A stretch of 64,000 nt of DNA from Notospermus geniculatus. Lineage: Eukaryota; Nemertea; Pilidiophora; Heteronemertea; Lineidae. The translations under genes were made by a program, and so were the position numbers. Of the stretch, positions 49,393 to 60,666 are shown piece after piece. The first letter of the stretch is position 1, and the number at the start of each line of letters is the position of its first letter. The notes under the pieces are model-generated. The model did not search any database and was not told the origin of the DNA. It worked only from the letters and a program-made list of their open reading frames with translations. Location: NCBI GenBank assembly GCA_002633025.1, contig NMRB01000070.1:601117-665116 (forward strand). The letters run 5' to 3'.

Positions 49393-50976
49393 AAGGCTTC
49401 ATTAATTTTCCTTCCTTGATAACTGAGTCCCCGTGGTATAGTGGTCAAGACATTGGCCAACCACATGAGAGGTTGAAGGTTCAAGTCCAGGCGGGTGCTG
49501 GTCCTTGGGACCGTCTGTTGAACAATCCCACACAATCGCAGCCTTGGGTGGAAAGTTTTTAGCTGGAGACAAGTCAGAAACGGAGACAAACTGAGGTTCT
49601 ATTTCTATTGCTATTTATTATGGCAAACACGATCGGCATTTTATGCCAAGTACATTTTCGATTTAAATACAGAAAATAATATTTACATCAACAACAAAAA
49701 AATAGAAATGGACTGGCTGGAGACTTTCTATCTCCCCAGAAGATGGCAGCACGTAACCTGCAACATTTTGCTTCAACAGGTCCACAACTTTTGACAACAA
49801 ATATAGGCCTACAACTTACAACTTCAATAGGCCTAGTTTCCCTCGAGTACGGTTGCTCATTAGCCTTGTAGCCTTGGAACCAGAAACTTTCCAAAGCGCC
49901 AACGTTGCATGAATTTCCACGAAAGCTCAACATCCACATTGTTTGGTGACACCTCTTTGAGAGTTTGGCTGTTTTAACCAACGGCCGTTAGGGGGGCAAG
50001 TCCATGTATGCACCACTGGACACAGAGTCCGAAAACAAAGGAAGTTTCTCGGATATACATAACTTAGGCCGAAACAACAGAGTGACAACAGAGTACCACT
50101 CTGACAATCTCGTACCCAGATCTACCTCATCCGAGGATATCTCTGGAAAGGGCTGCGACCTGACCAAAATCTCTGGTCAACCGCTGGCAGCGTGCCAAAA
50201 TGTCTGTTTCCCACAATATTTCGTTCTTCGATGACTGAAAAATATCATATATGCCTAAAGAGAAGGCTTCATTAATTTTCCTTCCTTGATAACTGAGTCC
50301 CCGTGGTATAGTGGTCAAGACATTGGCCAACCACATGAGAGGTTGAAGGTTCAAGCCCAGGCGGGTGCTGGTCCTTGGGACTGTCTGTTGAACAATCCCA
50401 CACAATCGCAGCCTTGGGTGGAAAGTTTTTGGCTGGAGACAAGTCAGAAACGGAGACAAACTGAGGTTCTATTTCTATTGCTATTTATTATGGCAAACAC
50501 GATCGGCATTTTATGCCAAGTACATTTTCGATTTAAATACAGAAAATAATATTTACATCAACAACAAAAAATAGAAATGGACTTGCTGGAGACTTTCTAT
50601 CTCCCCAGAAGATGGCAGCACGTAACCTGCAACATTTTGCTTCAACAGGTCCACAACTTTGGACAACAATATAGGCCTACAACTTACAACTTCAATAGGC
50701 CTAGTTTCCCTCGAGTACGGTTGCTCATTAGCCTTGTAGCCTTGGAACCAGGAACTTTCCAAAGCGCCAACGTTGCATGAAAGCTCAACATCCACATTGT
50801 TTGGTGACACCTCTTTGAGAGTTCGGCTGTTTTAACAAACGGCCGTTAGGGGGGCAAGTCCATGTATGCACCACTGGACACAGGCCGAGGGTTCCTTGAG
50901 TCCGAAAACAAAGGAAGTTTCTCGGATATACATAACTTAGGCCGAAACAACAGAGTGACAGCAGAGTACCACTCTG
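49393..50976 (+). repeat. Tandem pair carrying a tRNA-derived SINE-like head
   Basis: 49393-50115 and 50263-50976 are near-identical (offset 870 bases). Each begins AAGGCTTCATTAATTTTCC and contains TGGTATAGTGGTCAAGAC (A-box-like) and GGTTCAAGYCC (B-box-like) about 45 bases apart, as in tRNA-derived SINEs. The acceptor stem does not close well, so I do not call a functional tRNA. Confidence 0.65.
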
Positions 50977-51063
50977 ATTCGAAAATTATATCAGGCGTGA
51001 AGCCTGTTTAAACTAAAGCATAAAGCGTCCAGTAATTGTTACAGAATGTGTTACAGTGTCCTT

Positions 51064-54000
51064 TCAGCATCGTTCCCTGTACACAATGTCCTTGATACGC
51101 AGTATCCGAAGGAGTCGTCTGATAGACCTCGTCCGGCATCGTGTTTGTTTGGTACATTCCCGGAGCCACCTGTTGGCACGTCGTTTGAACTTCTCGATTC
51201 TCCCTGAAAAAATGCAAACCAAGGCAGATTTTAACTACGATTGCTTGCGAAGAAGTCACTGATCTCAAGTTGCCACTCAACAAGAAGCCTGAGGACTTGT
51301 TGAGGTTCGTTTGCTCAGGTTCCTCGGCCAAAGATCTGGACCTTGTTATGCTCAGCGATTCAGCTGACCGTACGGAAGATGTTTTAGGTCTACTTACGGA
51401 TGGTGGTCGCCCCCTTGAGTGTCGCGTTCCGCCGACCATTCAGCACCGCCTCAAGTTTATCCTTCGACAAGCACTGGGTGTTGATTCCAGTCACTCGGTC
51501 TGTTGAAAAAAAGAATTGATTTAGAAAAGTTGTGAAGGTAAAACGATGTGGTGGGTGTTACAAAACTGGGTAAATTGTTGTATATACATTGTAGTTTTAA
51601 TAGATGTTGAAAAGTCAATAAATAAATCATTCTTTGTGGTTTTAGTAGGGATTATCCCTTGTTTGTTTTGGTATGTGTGTGAGTCAGCAGTGTGTGAATG
51701 CGGTGTGATGTAAGGGTATTGTGTGAGGGTTCTAAAGCTGCCCATAAGCCGCCCATACACGGTGCAATATTATTGCACAATATGGGGCCCAAATGGGCGG
51801 TCGTGTGCTTCAAGCATGATAATTAGAAGAAAGATTGACAATAGTATTGCCCATTGTGATCCTCATATTGTGCAATAATATTGATCGTGTATGGGCAGCT
51901 TAACACGATCAATATTATTGCACAATCGGTCTGTTGAAAAAAAGAATTGATTTAGAAAAGTTGTGAAGGTAAAACGATGTGGTGGGTGTTACAAAACTGG
52001 GTAAATTGTTGTATATAGTTTTAATAGATGTTGAAAAGTCAATAAATAAATCATTCTTTGTGGTTTTAGTAGGGATTATCCCTTGTTTGTTTTGGTATGT
52101 GTGTGAGTCAGCAGTGTGTTAATGCGGTGTGATGTAAGGGTATTGTGTGAGGGTTCTAAGCTGCCCATACACGATCAATATTATTGCACAATATGAGGCT
52201 CACAATGGGCAATACTATTGTCAATCTTTCTTCTAATTATCATGCTAGAAGCACACTACCACCCATTTGGGGCCCCATATTGTGCAATAATATTGCGCCG
52301 TGTATGGGCGGCTTTAGGTCACATGAGTGGGTGTTGGTCTGAGGCCATTTGCTTGAAGTATTTTGAAGTGGGCAGTTTTGAAGAAATTGTGAAGTTTAGC
52401 TTTTACCTAAAACTCTGATTTTGCTTCATTTTGCTTGGTGTAGGTAGTTTTTGTGTCATTCATCTTATGTTGGTTTATTGTGTGATCGGGTACATCAGAG
52501 CAAATTTGTGTTTTGAAGGTTTGAGGAATCTAGTATTCCTTCCTTGTGGTGGAGGCCTGCATATGTGTATGTGGCCTGTTGTGCATTGGCCAGTGTGTAA
52601 GGCCGAGTTTACATCGGATGACACGCGACACGAACACGCCCGCGAACAAAGGTTTCATGGAGATGAATCCTTTGTGAAGCCATTGTTCGCCTTCGTGTTC
52701 GTGTCGCGTGTCATCCGATGTAAACCCGGTCTAATGGCCTCCATGTAGGTACATGTAGTACCTGTACCTTGGCCTCGTGTATTGGCCAACTTGGTTCAGG
52801 GTGCACACATGACAAGGTTCGTTGTGGCCGGTCAGTTGTTCATATATGCCGACAGAGTTCGTTGTGGCCGGTCAGTTATTAGTCAGTCACTGATTGAAGG
52901 CGATTGGTTCTTCCAACACACGGTTTCATTTACCAAACCCTAAAATACCAATTGCCCCATTGCCAGACGACTGTGGATGTTGAAAAGCAATCAAGAAAGG
53001 CGGGGGACAATGCAGATGCTATCACTTACTTTTGGTGACACTGAACGTGAAGACGGTGGCCGTGATCTTGAACTCAAATACCACCACAACTGAAGTCTTG
53101 TTCTGCCATTGGTGAAGGATTGTGTCTGTGCCCTTGGGAAGGCACGGCTGTCCCCTTGGCCGTGGTGGGGGCGTCCCGGGTAGGATACGATTGTTGGACC
53201 CTCGACCTCGTTGCCGGGAGCCGGTATGGACCAGAATACCAGGCTGCACGTCCTGTCGGCTGAAAGTCGTCGGAGTGTTGTTTGAGACTGCAAATGAAAA
53301 AGACACGGTCAGTGCTGACAAATCAGACACTGTCAGCGGTTAGTCGCCGCCATGTTTGACCGCGTCACTCCTCCTAAAGCCTAGGTCACACTGTGGCGAC
53401 TTTGGAGGGCGAATCCCCGCGAATTAGAATGAAATGGACCATGGACCATGTGCTCACACCTTTGGACATAATGTTATAATGACAGAGAGAGGTATGTTCA
53501 TGGTCCATTGACCATTTCGTTTTAGTTCGCGGTGATTCGCCCGCCTAAGTCGCCACAGTGTGACCTTGGCTTAATGGAGTTACCGTTAGGAGCCTGATCA
53601 CAATTGGTAGATATTTTTACATTTAACCTTCCGCTGCACTACTTTTCAAGATGGTAACCTTCGAACGATGCTAGAGCCTAGAGGGTGTTGGTTAAACCTC
53701 GTCCCAAGACCCTCTAGTGTCAAGATTGCTGTCAAGGATTTCTTCTACTGAACGAACGAGTTCTTCTTGTTGGTGAGAGGAGCTCACGACAGCCACGCTT
53801 ACTTACCATTTGGACAGGATTTGCAGCATGCTCCTTCCTCCTGGACGGGGTTGTTGCAATCGAGGGTGGAAACTGGGGGACATTGCTGCTTCTTGCACGA
53901 GATACCGCCATTCTGAAACACAAATGATATTGATTGCTGAGTCCCGAATCTGGTGAGGACTTTGTTACCTAAGTCGAAATTGCACTTTGTATGAAGTATC

Positions 54001-57000
54001 GAAATGATGTCATCGTGCTTCCTCGCCGACTTAAAGATGCGAACGGATACTAGTAATGCTTTGTTTGGAACCAGAGTTGCGTGAAACAACAAAGCACATT
54101 TTCCGTTCCGTCGCGTGTGGTCGGCGAGGAAGTATGAATTTACTCTTCGCTGCTTTCGCGCATGCGGAGCTCCCGTCGGTTTTCGTCAGTCACACAGCTA
54201 ACTTCCCGTAAACCGCCGGGTGGGTCAGGGTACTGGCGATGAGTTCGAACACCAGGGTGTTCCTGGATGCTTTCGCGTCAATGGAGACTTTGGTTTACCT
54301 ACCAGGCAGGAACAAGTGACACACGGTAACCTCCCCACCCCCTTGACCACTGGGTTCCACTTTGTACCATTCCTGTAGATGCGATCGTCAGTTACACAAT
54401 CTAGAACGAAAAGCAGAATTGGGGATGTTGGAAAAGCCGTCAACAAATCTCTTAAACGTCATTTCACAGTATTTTCGATCGTACGTCGTTGATGATCCCT
54501 TGCATTGTCATAAATGGTGATACCGATTACCTACCTGCACATACCGGGCAGCAATCATCATCAACTGTGAAGGTCTGTGAGCAGGCATGGGCAAAACAGC
54601 TCCGGACGTGGCAGTACACGTTACCATCCTAAAATGATAGTTAATACATACATTACATGTAGTTGGTGTAGGTGACCATAGGGCTCACTGGATTTTGCGC
54701 AACCGAAACCGTTGCAGCGCACAGAAAAATGCACAACGGGGAGGTATCATTATTCAAAGGCCACGGGAAATCCAGTAATGCTACCCATAGATATTCTACT
54801 GATTAAGATGGGAAGTGGAGGGTACCAGCTGTTGACTGGGACCCTGAATGAGAGATGAGGCGCCTCCTTCCCCACGAGCCTCGGGGTACGCCGAGTTATC
54901 CTTTCGCCCCCGAATATAAAGGGGTAGGCCTAGTGCTGTCGTCCAGTGAAAAATTGGATGCAGGCGAGGGTAGCCTAAATGAGATTGCATGCATAGTGCA
55001 AAGTGAGTTGAATACTGGCAGTACAATATACTGCCTCTTTCATCTTCAAATAGCAAGGCTTTCGGTCACTTTGGAGAGAGTGGAGACTGAAGACGTGGCC
55101 ATTTTTTAAGCCTTGGTGGTTCAAGGTGACCTCCGTGAGCGTTGCAGGCTTTGGTATGCCCATCTACGATTACGACGAGGCCGAAGGCAATCTGTAGAAA
55201 ATAGCTCTGGGGGATTTTCATGATTGCCTTGCAATGTTGTTATTTTACAACCGCGTCATATCATCTGAATTCCTTCTCACTTACCAGGCACACACAGAGG
55301 ACACACTGGTCTGCCTTGGTCGGCTGGAGTGCTGTTCTGGAGGACGAGAAACGTTCACCATCACGGTACAGGTTCCCGAAGTGATTACACGACCTCCGAA
55401 TATTGAGACCTAAACTTGTCATATCCTCGATGTCGGTGTCTTCATCAACATCTTCAGCTGGGAATAGAGAAGAAAGGAAAGTAAAGAAGTAAGTTTTGCT
55501 TCCAAAGAATGCTCACCACGAAAGGCATCTTATTGAATTTCTAACCATAAATGATTTTAAGTCAGTTGAACAATAGGAGTCACTACGGTCCAATTCAATG
55601 CCTAGCGGTGACCGATTCATGATTGATTGAGCACCAATCAGGAGAACTTTATATTGTATTGGTCCGCTATAACTTTGCTGCCGTCTTTTGGCGATAAGCG
55701 CAGCTGACTGCTCCTGTTGATCTGCCATTCCGATGGTAAATGGTCATCATTCCTTGATGATAGGCCCTACATAGTCCTCAGGCTTTTCTACGACTTACTT
55801 GGGCACTCTGGGCAACATTTGCCTGGCCTTGTTATGGGATTCATACAGCGGACACTCGGGCAGGCCTCCCGCCAGCAGGTTACCTCACCGCCCTGGTGAA
55901 ATGAATCAGAACAAGATTATTTAGTGGCAAAACTATGGAAGAAACAACGCCTACGCAAGGCGGAAGGTTTCGAATAACTGTATGGCCAGGATAATGAAGC
56001 GGCCCTGAAAGAAATTGGAACCAAGACCACTGTCCTACGTTGATTCTTTGATTTGAATGTTGATGTTGATGAGATGAGGCAGGCTCACAATGGGCAATAC
56101 TATTGTCAATCTTTCTTCTAATTATCATGCTAGAAGCACACGACCACCCATTTGGGCCCCATATTGTGCAATAATATTGCACAATAATATTGTATGGGCG
56201 GCTTTAGGTCACATGACTGGGTGTTGGTCTGAGGCCATTTGCTTGAAATATTTTGAAGTGGGCAGTTTTGAAGAAATTGTGAAGTTTAGCTTTTACCTAA
56301 AACTCTGATTTTGCTTCATTTTGCTTGGGGTAGGTAGTTTTTGTGTTGGTTTATTGTGTGATCGGGTACATCAGAGCAAATTTGTGTTTTGAAGGTTTGA
56401 GGAATCTAGTATTCCTTCCTTCTGGTGGAGGCCTGCATATGTGTATGTGGCCTGTTGTGCATTGGCCAGTGCGTAAGGCCGAGTTTACATCGGATGACAC
56501 GCGACACGAACACGCCCGCGAACAAAGGTTTCATGGAGATGAATCCTTTGTGAAGCCAATTGTTCGCCTTCGTGTTCGTGTCGCGTGTCATCCGATGTAA
56601 ACCCGGCCTAAATGGCCTCCATAGGTACATATAGTACCTGTACCTTGGCCTCGTGTATTGGCCAACTTGGTTCAGGGTGCACACATGACAAGGTTCGTTG
56701 TGGCCGGTCAGTTGTTCATATGCCGACGGAGTTCGTTGTGACCGGTCAGTTATTAGTCAGTCAATGATTGAAGGCGATTGGTTCTTCCAACACACGGTTT
56801 CATTTACCAAACCCTAAAATACCAATTGCCTCATTGCCAGACGACTGTGGATGTTGAAAAGCAATCAAGAAAGGCGGGTGACAATCCAGATGCTAGGCCT
56901 ACACTTACTTTTGGTGACACTGAACGTAAAGACGGTGGCCGTGATCTTGAACTCAAATACCACCACAACTGAAGTCTTGTTCTGCCATTGGTGAAGGATT

Positions 57001-60000
57001 GTGTCTGTGCCCTTGGGAAGGCACGGCTGTCCCCTTGGCCGTGGTGGGGGCGTCCCGGGTAGGATACGATTGTTGGACCCTCGACCTCGTTGCCGGGAGC
57101 CGGTATGGACCAGAATACCAGGCTGCACGTCCTGTCGGCTGAAAGTCGTCGGAGTGTTGTTTGAGACTGCAAATGAAAAAGACACGGTCAGTGCTGACAA
57201 CGCAAACTCTACAACAGTGCCGATTTTCTCCAGTACGTTACACAAATCAGACACTGTCAGCGGTTAGTCGCCGCCATGTTTGACCACATCACTCGTCGTA
57301 ATGGAGTTACCGTTAGGAGCCTGATCACAATTGGTAGATATTTTTCCATTTAACCTTCCGCTGCATACTTTTCAAGATGGTAACCTTCGAACGATGCTAG
57401 AGGGTGTTGGTTAAACCTCGTCCCAACCCCCTCTACTGTCAAGATTGCTGTCAAGGATTTCTTCTACTGAACGAACGAGTTCTTTCCATTCTTGTTGGTG
57501 AGAGAAGCTCACGACAGCCACGCTTACTTACCATTTGGACAGGATTTGCAGCATGCTCCTTCCTCCTGGACGGGGTTGTTGCAATCGAGGGTGGAAACTG
57601 GGGGACATTGCTGCTTCTTGCAAGAGATCCCGCCATTCTGAAACACAAATGATATTGATTGCTGAGTCCCGAATCTGGTGAGGACTTTGTTAAGTCGAAA
57701 TTGCACTTTGTATGAAGTATCGAAATGATGAATCTTGATGTCATCGTGCTTCCTCGCCGACTTAAAGATGCGAACGGATACTAGTAATGCTTTGTTTGGA
57801 ACCAGAGTTGCGTGAAACAACAAAGCATTTTCCGTTCCGTGTGGTCGGCGAGGAAGTATGAATTAGCCTACTCTTCGGTTTTCGTCAGTCACACAGCTAA
57901 CTTCCCGTAAACCGCCGGGTGGGTCAGGGTACTGCATGGCGATGAGTTCGAACACCAGGGTGTTCCTGGATGCTTTCGCGTCAATGCAGACTTTGGTTTA
58001 CCTACCAGGCAGGAACAAGTGACACACGGTAACCTCCCCACCCCCTTGACCACTGGGTTCCACTTTGTACCATTCCTGTAGATGCGATCGTCAGTTACAC
58101 AATCTAGAACGAAAAGCAGAATTGGGGATGTTGGAAAAGCCGTCAACAAATCTCTTAAACGTCATTCCACAGTATTTTTGATCGTACGTCGTTGATGATC
58201 CCTTGCATTGTCATAAATGGTGATACCGATTACCTACCTGCACATACCGGGCAGCAATCATCATCAACTGTGAAGGTCTGTGAGCAGGCATGGGCAAAAC
58301 AGCTCCGGACGTGGCAGTACACGTTACCATCCTAAAATGATAGTTAATACATACATTAGTTGGTGTAGGTGACCATAGGGCTCACTGGATTTTGCGCAAC
58401 CGAAACCGTTGCAGCGCACAGAAAAATGCACAACGGGGAGGTATCATTATTCAAAGGCCACGGGACCAGTAATCCTACCCATTATTCTACTGATTAAGAT
58501 GGGAAGTGGAGGGTACCAGCTGTTGACTGGGACCCTGAAGGAGAGATGAGGCGCCTCCTTCCCCACGAGCCTCGGGGTACGTGAGGTATACTTTCGCCCC
58601 CGAATAAGGGGTAGGCCTAGTGTCGTCCAATGAAAAATTGGATGCACGCGAGGGTAGCCTAAATGAGATTGCATGCATAGTGCAAAGTGACTTGAATACC
58701 GATAGTACAACATACTGCCTCTTCAAATAGCAAGGCTTTCGGTTACTTTGGAGAGAGTGGAGACTGAAGACGTGGCCATTTTTTAACCCTTGGTGGTTCA
58801 AGGTGACCTCCGTGTGCGTTGCAGGCTTTGGTATGCCCATTACGATTACGACGAGGCCGAAGGCAATCTGTAGAAAATAGCTCTGGGGGATTTTCATGAT
58901 TGCCTTGCAATGTTGTTATTTTACAACCGCGTCATATCATCTGAATTCCTTCTCACTTACCAGGCACACACAGAGGACACACTGGTCTGCCTTGGTCGGC
59001 TGGAGGGCAGTTCTGGAGGACGAGAAACGTTCACCATCACGGTACAGGTTCCCGAAGTGATTACACGACCTCCGAATATTGAGACCTAAACTTGTCATAT
59101 CCTCGATGTCGGTGTCTTCATCAACTTCTTCAGCTAGGAATAGAGAGGAGAGTAAAATAAAGTACGTTTTGCTTCTAAAGATTGCTGACCAAGAAAGGTT
59201 GCAGTTTCTTATCATTAATGATTTTAAGGCTGTCCAATAGGTCCTGTTAGTCAATTGACCAATTCAATGCCTAGCGGACCCATTCTTAGTTGATTGAGCA
59301 CCAATCGGGAGAACTTTATATTGTATTGGTCCGCTAGAACTTTGCTGCCGTCTTTTGGCGATAAGCGCAGCTGACTGCTCCTGTTGATCTGCCATTCCGA
59401 TGGTAAATGGTCATCATTCCTTGATGATAGGCCCTACATAGTCCTCAGGCTTTTCTACGACTTACTTGGGCACTCTGGGCAACATTTGCCTGGCCTGGTT
59501 ATGGGATTCATACAGCGGACACTCGGGCAGGCCTCCCGCCAGCAGGTTACCTCACCACCCTGGTGAAATAAATCAGAACAAGATTATTTAGTGGCAAAAC
59601 TATGGAAGAAACAACGCCTACGCAAGGCGGAAGGTTTCGAATAACTGTATGGCCAGGATAATGAAGCGGCCCTGAAAGAAATTGGACACCAAGACCACTG
59701 TCCTACGTTGATTCTTTGATTTGAATGTTGATGTTGATGAGATGAGGCCATTGGCTGTCACCTACCTCTAAACAGTAACATGTCGTACAGTTCATCAGAC
59801 CGAATGGACGAAGGAACGGATGCCATGTTGCGCCCTCTTCGTATATCTTGCCACCAAGTACACAGGTGGTGGCGTCTGCGAAGGAGAGAGCGATGACAAG
59901 TGTTAGGGACCGTGTTGTGTGTTGGCAAAAAGGTGGATTATCAAAAAACTCTTGGCGTCAAATGAATACCCAAGACGTTAGGGACGCCCGAATCCCCTGG

Positions 60001-60230
60001 GAAGAATTTTGCATCAGGCCAGGCTCCGCCCTTACATAATAAGTATGGATCCAGTCAAACTGATGAAAACACACTGATATAATCTTATGTCAAGAGTAAT
60101 GTTTTGTACATGTACTGTTGTGCTTACTTTCCCGTTTTGGCCCAGTAACGTTTTGCAGAACGACAGCTTGCATGGCGTGTGCAGCACATAATACAAAGAA
60201 ACATTGCAGAACTTGTCTTGTGGCTTGCAT
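51064..60230 (-). CDS. CHRDL: Chordin-like protein (secreted BMP antagonist with three VWC/CR domains)
   Basis: Minus-strand exons: signal peptide 60230-60128; CR1 59875-59766 and 59559-59466; CR2 59133-58961 and 58331-58238; CR3 58103-58006 and 57637-57532; C-terminal region 57166-56909, 51499-51398 and 51203-51064. All phases agree for one set, giving 1278 bases (425 aa), close to vertebrate CHRDL1/2. The leader is MQATRQVLQCFFVLCAAHA. CR1 shows WHPFLRPFGLMNCTTCYC then ACPSVRC and GKCCPEC. CR2 shows CVLCVC, GNVYCHVRSC and DDDCCPVC. CR3 shows YRNGTKWNPVVKG, CVTCSC and GACCKSC. Each CR domain is split by one intron, as in the family. The last exon ends RTRSIRRLLRILRIKDIVY plus a terminal Cys, resembling the CHRDL C-terminus. 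It would bind BMP ligands outside the cell. Eight exons (CR1b to C-terminal) exist twice; the second set is 55892-53030. Confidence 0.92.
51495..52155. repeat. Direct repeat around an inverted MITE pair in a chordin-like intron
   Basis: TCGGTCTGTTGAAAAAAAG begins both 51495-51740 and 51925-52155, including the acceptor of the penultimate exon. Between and after them lie two oppositely oriented copies of one MITE (51745-51902, 52158-52316). Confidence 0.8.
51745..51902. repeat. Foldback MITE family F, copy 1
   Basis: TAAGCCGCCCATACACGGTG and the opposite GATCGTGTATGGGCAGCTTA form the ends, with CAATATTATTGCACAATAT palindromes inside. TAA/TTA borders suggest a 3-bp target. Confidence 0.8.
52158..52316. 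repeat. Foldback MITE family F, copy 2 (inverted)
   Basis: Same element as 51745-51902 in the opposite orientation, ending CGTGTATGGGCGGCTTTA. A 5'-truncated relative begins the next duplication unit at about 56081-56205. Confidence 0.8.
52601..52731. mobile_element. Foldback MITE family B, copy 2, TAA target site
   Basis: GGCCGAGTTTACATCGGATG and CATCCGATGTAAACCCGGTC ends, with TAA on both sides. The corresponding copy in the other block is 56477-56608. Confidence 0.8.
53378..53571. mobile_element. 194-bp foldback MITE with TAA target site
   Basis: AGCCTAGGTCACACTGTGGC and GCCACAGTGTGACCTTGGCT ends. TAA lies at 53375-53377 and 53572-53574, and a single TAA marks the empty site in copy A at about 57299. 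The inserted sequence also has GAATCCCCGCGAATT/TTCGCGGTGATTC arms. Confidence 0.9.
55590..55716 (-). repeat. Dispersed repeat family A, copy 3
   Basis: Reverse-oriented relative of 6032-6204 (CAATTCAATGCCTAGCGG, TTGGTCCGCTA, GCGCAGCTGACTGCTCC). It lies in a chordin-like intron next to the CR1b exon. Confidence 0.65.
56477..56608. mobile_element. Foldback MITE family B, copy 3
   Basis: Orthologous position to 52601-52731 in the other duplication unit, with the same TAA flanks. It was therefore inserted before the two copies separated. Confidence 0.8.
59246..59391 (-). repeat. Dispersed repeat family A, copy 4
   Basis: Counterpart of 55590-55716 in copy A of the chordin-like block, with several substitutions and indels. 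Confidence 0.65.
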
Positions 60231-60544
60231 CTGTAAATATAAGGAAAATGTCTTGTGAGGAAAGTGATTTTCGAAAAGAACCATTGAGGATTTCCTCCCT
60301 CAATGAAAGTGCTATTTCGATACCACTTTTTACCCAGTTGTGCGATTCCAGCCACAAGCCACAAACGTCATCTCTGCAAAGTCAATGGCTGATAATTTGG
60401 CTAGCAAACGCTTTTACTTCAAGTTTTGCAGTACATTTATTATTATTAAATATTGCTCTGAAAATCTTAAATGCATTTTTTGCTAACTATATGAATACCA
60501 GTCAACGATCTTTCAGTTTCTGAAACATCCACTTTTTATTTTTA

Positions 60545-60666
60545 GAGAATGATAACCACTTGCGGAATTCGCACTCTGGCATCAAACATGCCATCTTCGA
60601 AAAGATCGGTAACGATGCGCCGGGACGATGTCATAACCCTAAAAGGCGGTGAAGAAAAGCAGCTGG
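60545..60666 (+). CDS. Possible internal exon of an unknown plus-strand gene
   Basis: A T-rich tract and TTTTTAG acceptor precede an open frame (MITTCGIRTLASNMPSSKRS then MRRDDVITLKGGEEKQ) that ends at CTG/GTAAGT. Both splice sites look good, but no partner exon is found and the peptide is not recognised. Confidence 0.25.

Larger units (their letters stand above)
52190..59746. repeat. Tandem duplication (about 3.7-3.9 kb) of the chordin-like exon block
   Basis: 52190-56080 and 56081-59746 share eight... more precisely seven coding exons with identical lengths: copy B exons 55892-55799, 55457-55285, 54628-54535, 54400-54303, 53912-53807 and 53287-53030 pair with copy A (six pairs; CR1b, CR2a, CR2b, CR3a, CR3b and the C-terminal exon). 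The block starts in phase 0 and ends in phase 1, so reading copy A's last exon into copy B's first exon breaks the frame. The join shares only GAGGC. Copy B has a 194-bp insertion absent from copy A. Confidence 0.93.

Noticed and set aside
49427-49497. tRNA gene
   Set aside because: A- and B-box-like words are present, but the acceptor and T stems do not pair properly and the unit sits in a longer duplicated repeat, so a tRNA-derived SINE is more likely.
58820-58882. Alternative signal-peptide exon (MKIPQSYFLQIAFGLVVIVM) within the chordin-like gene, repeated near 55160-55222
   Set aside because: It looks like a leader on the minus strand, but no convincing donor follows it and the main model already has a signal peptide at 60230. 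It could still be an alternative start.
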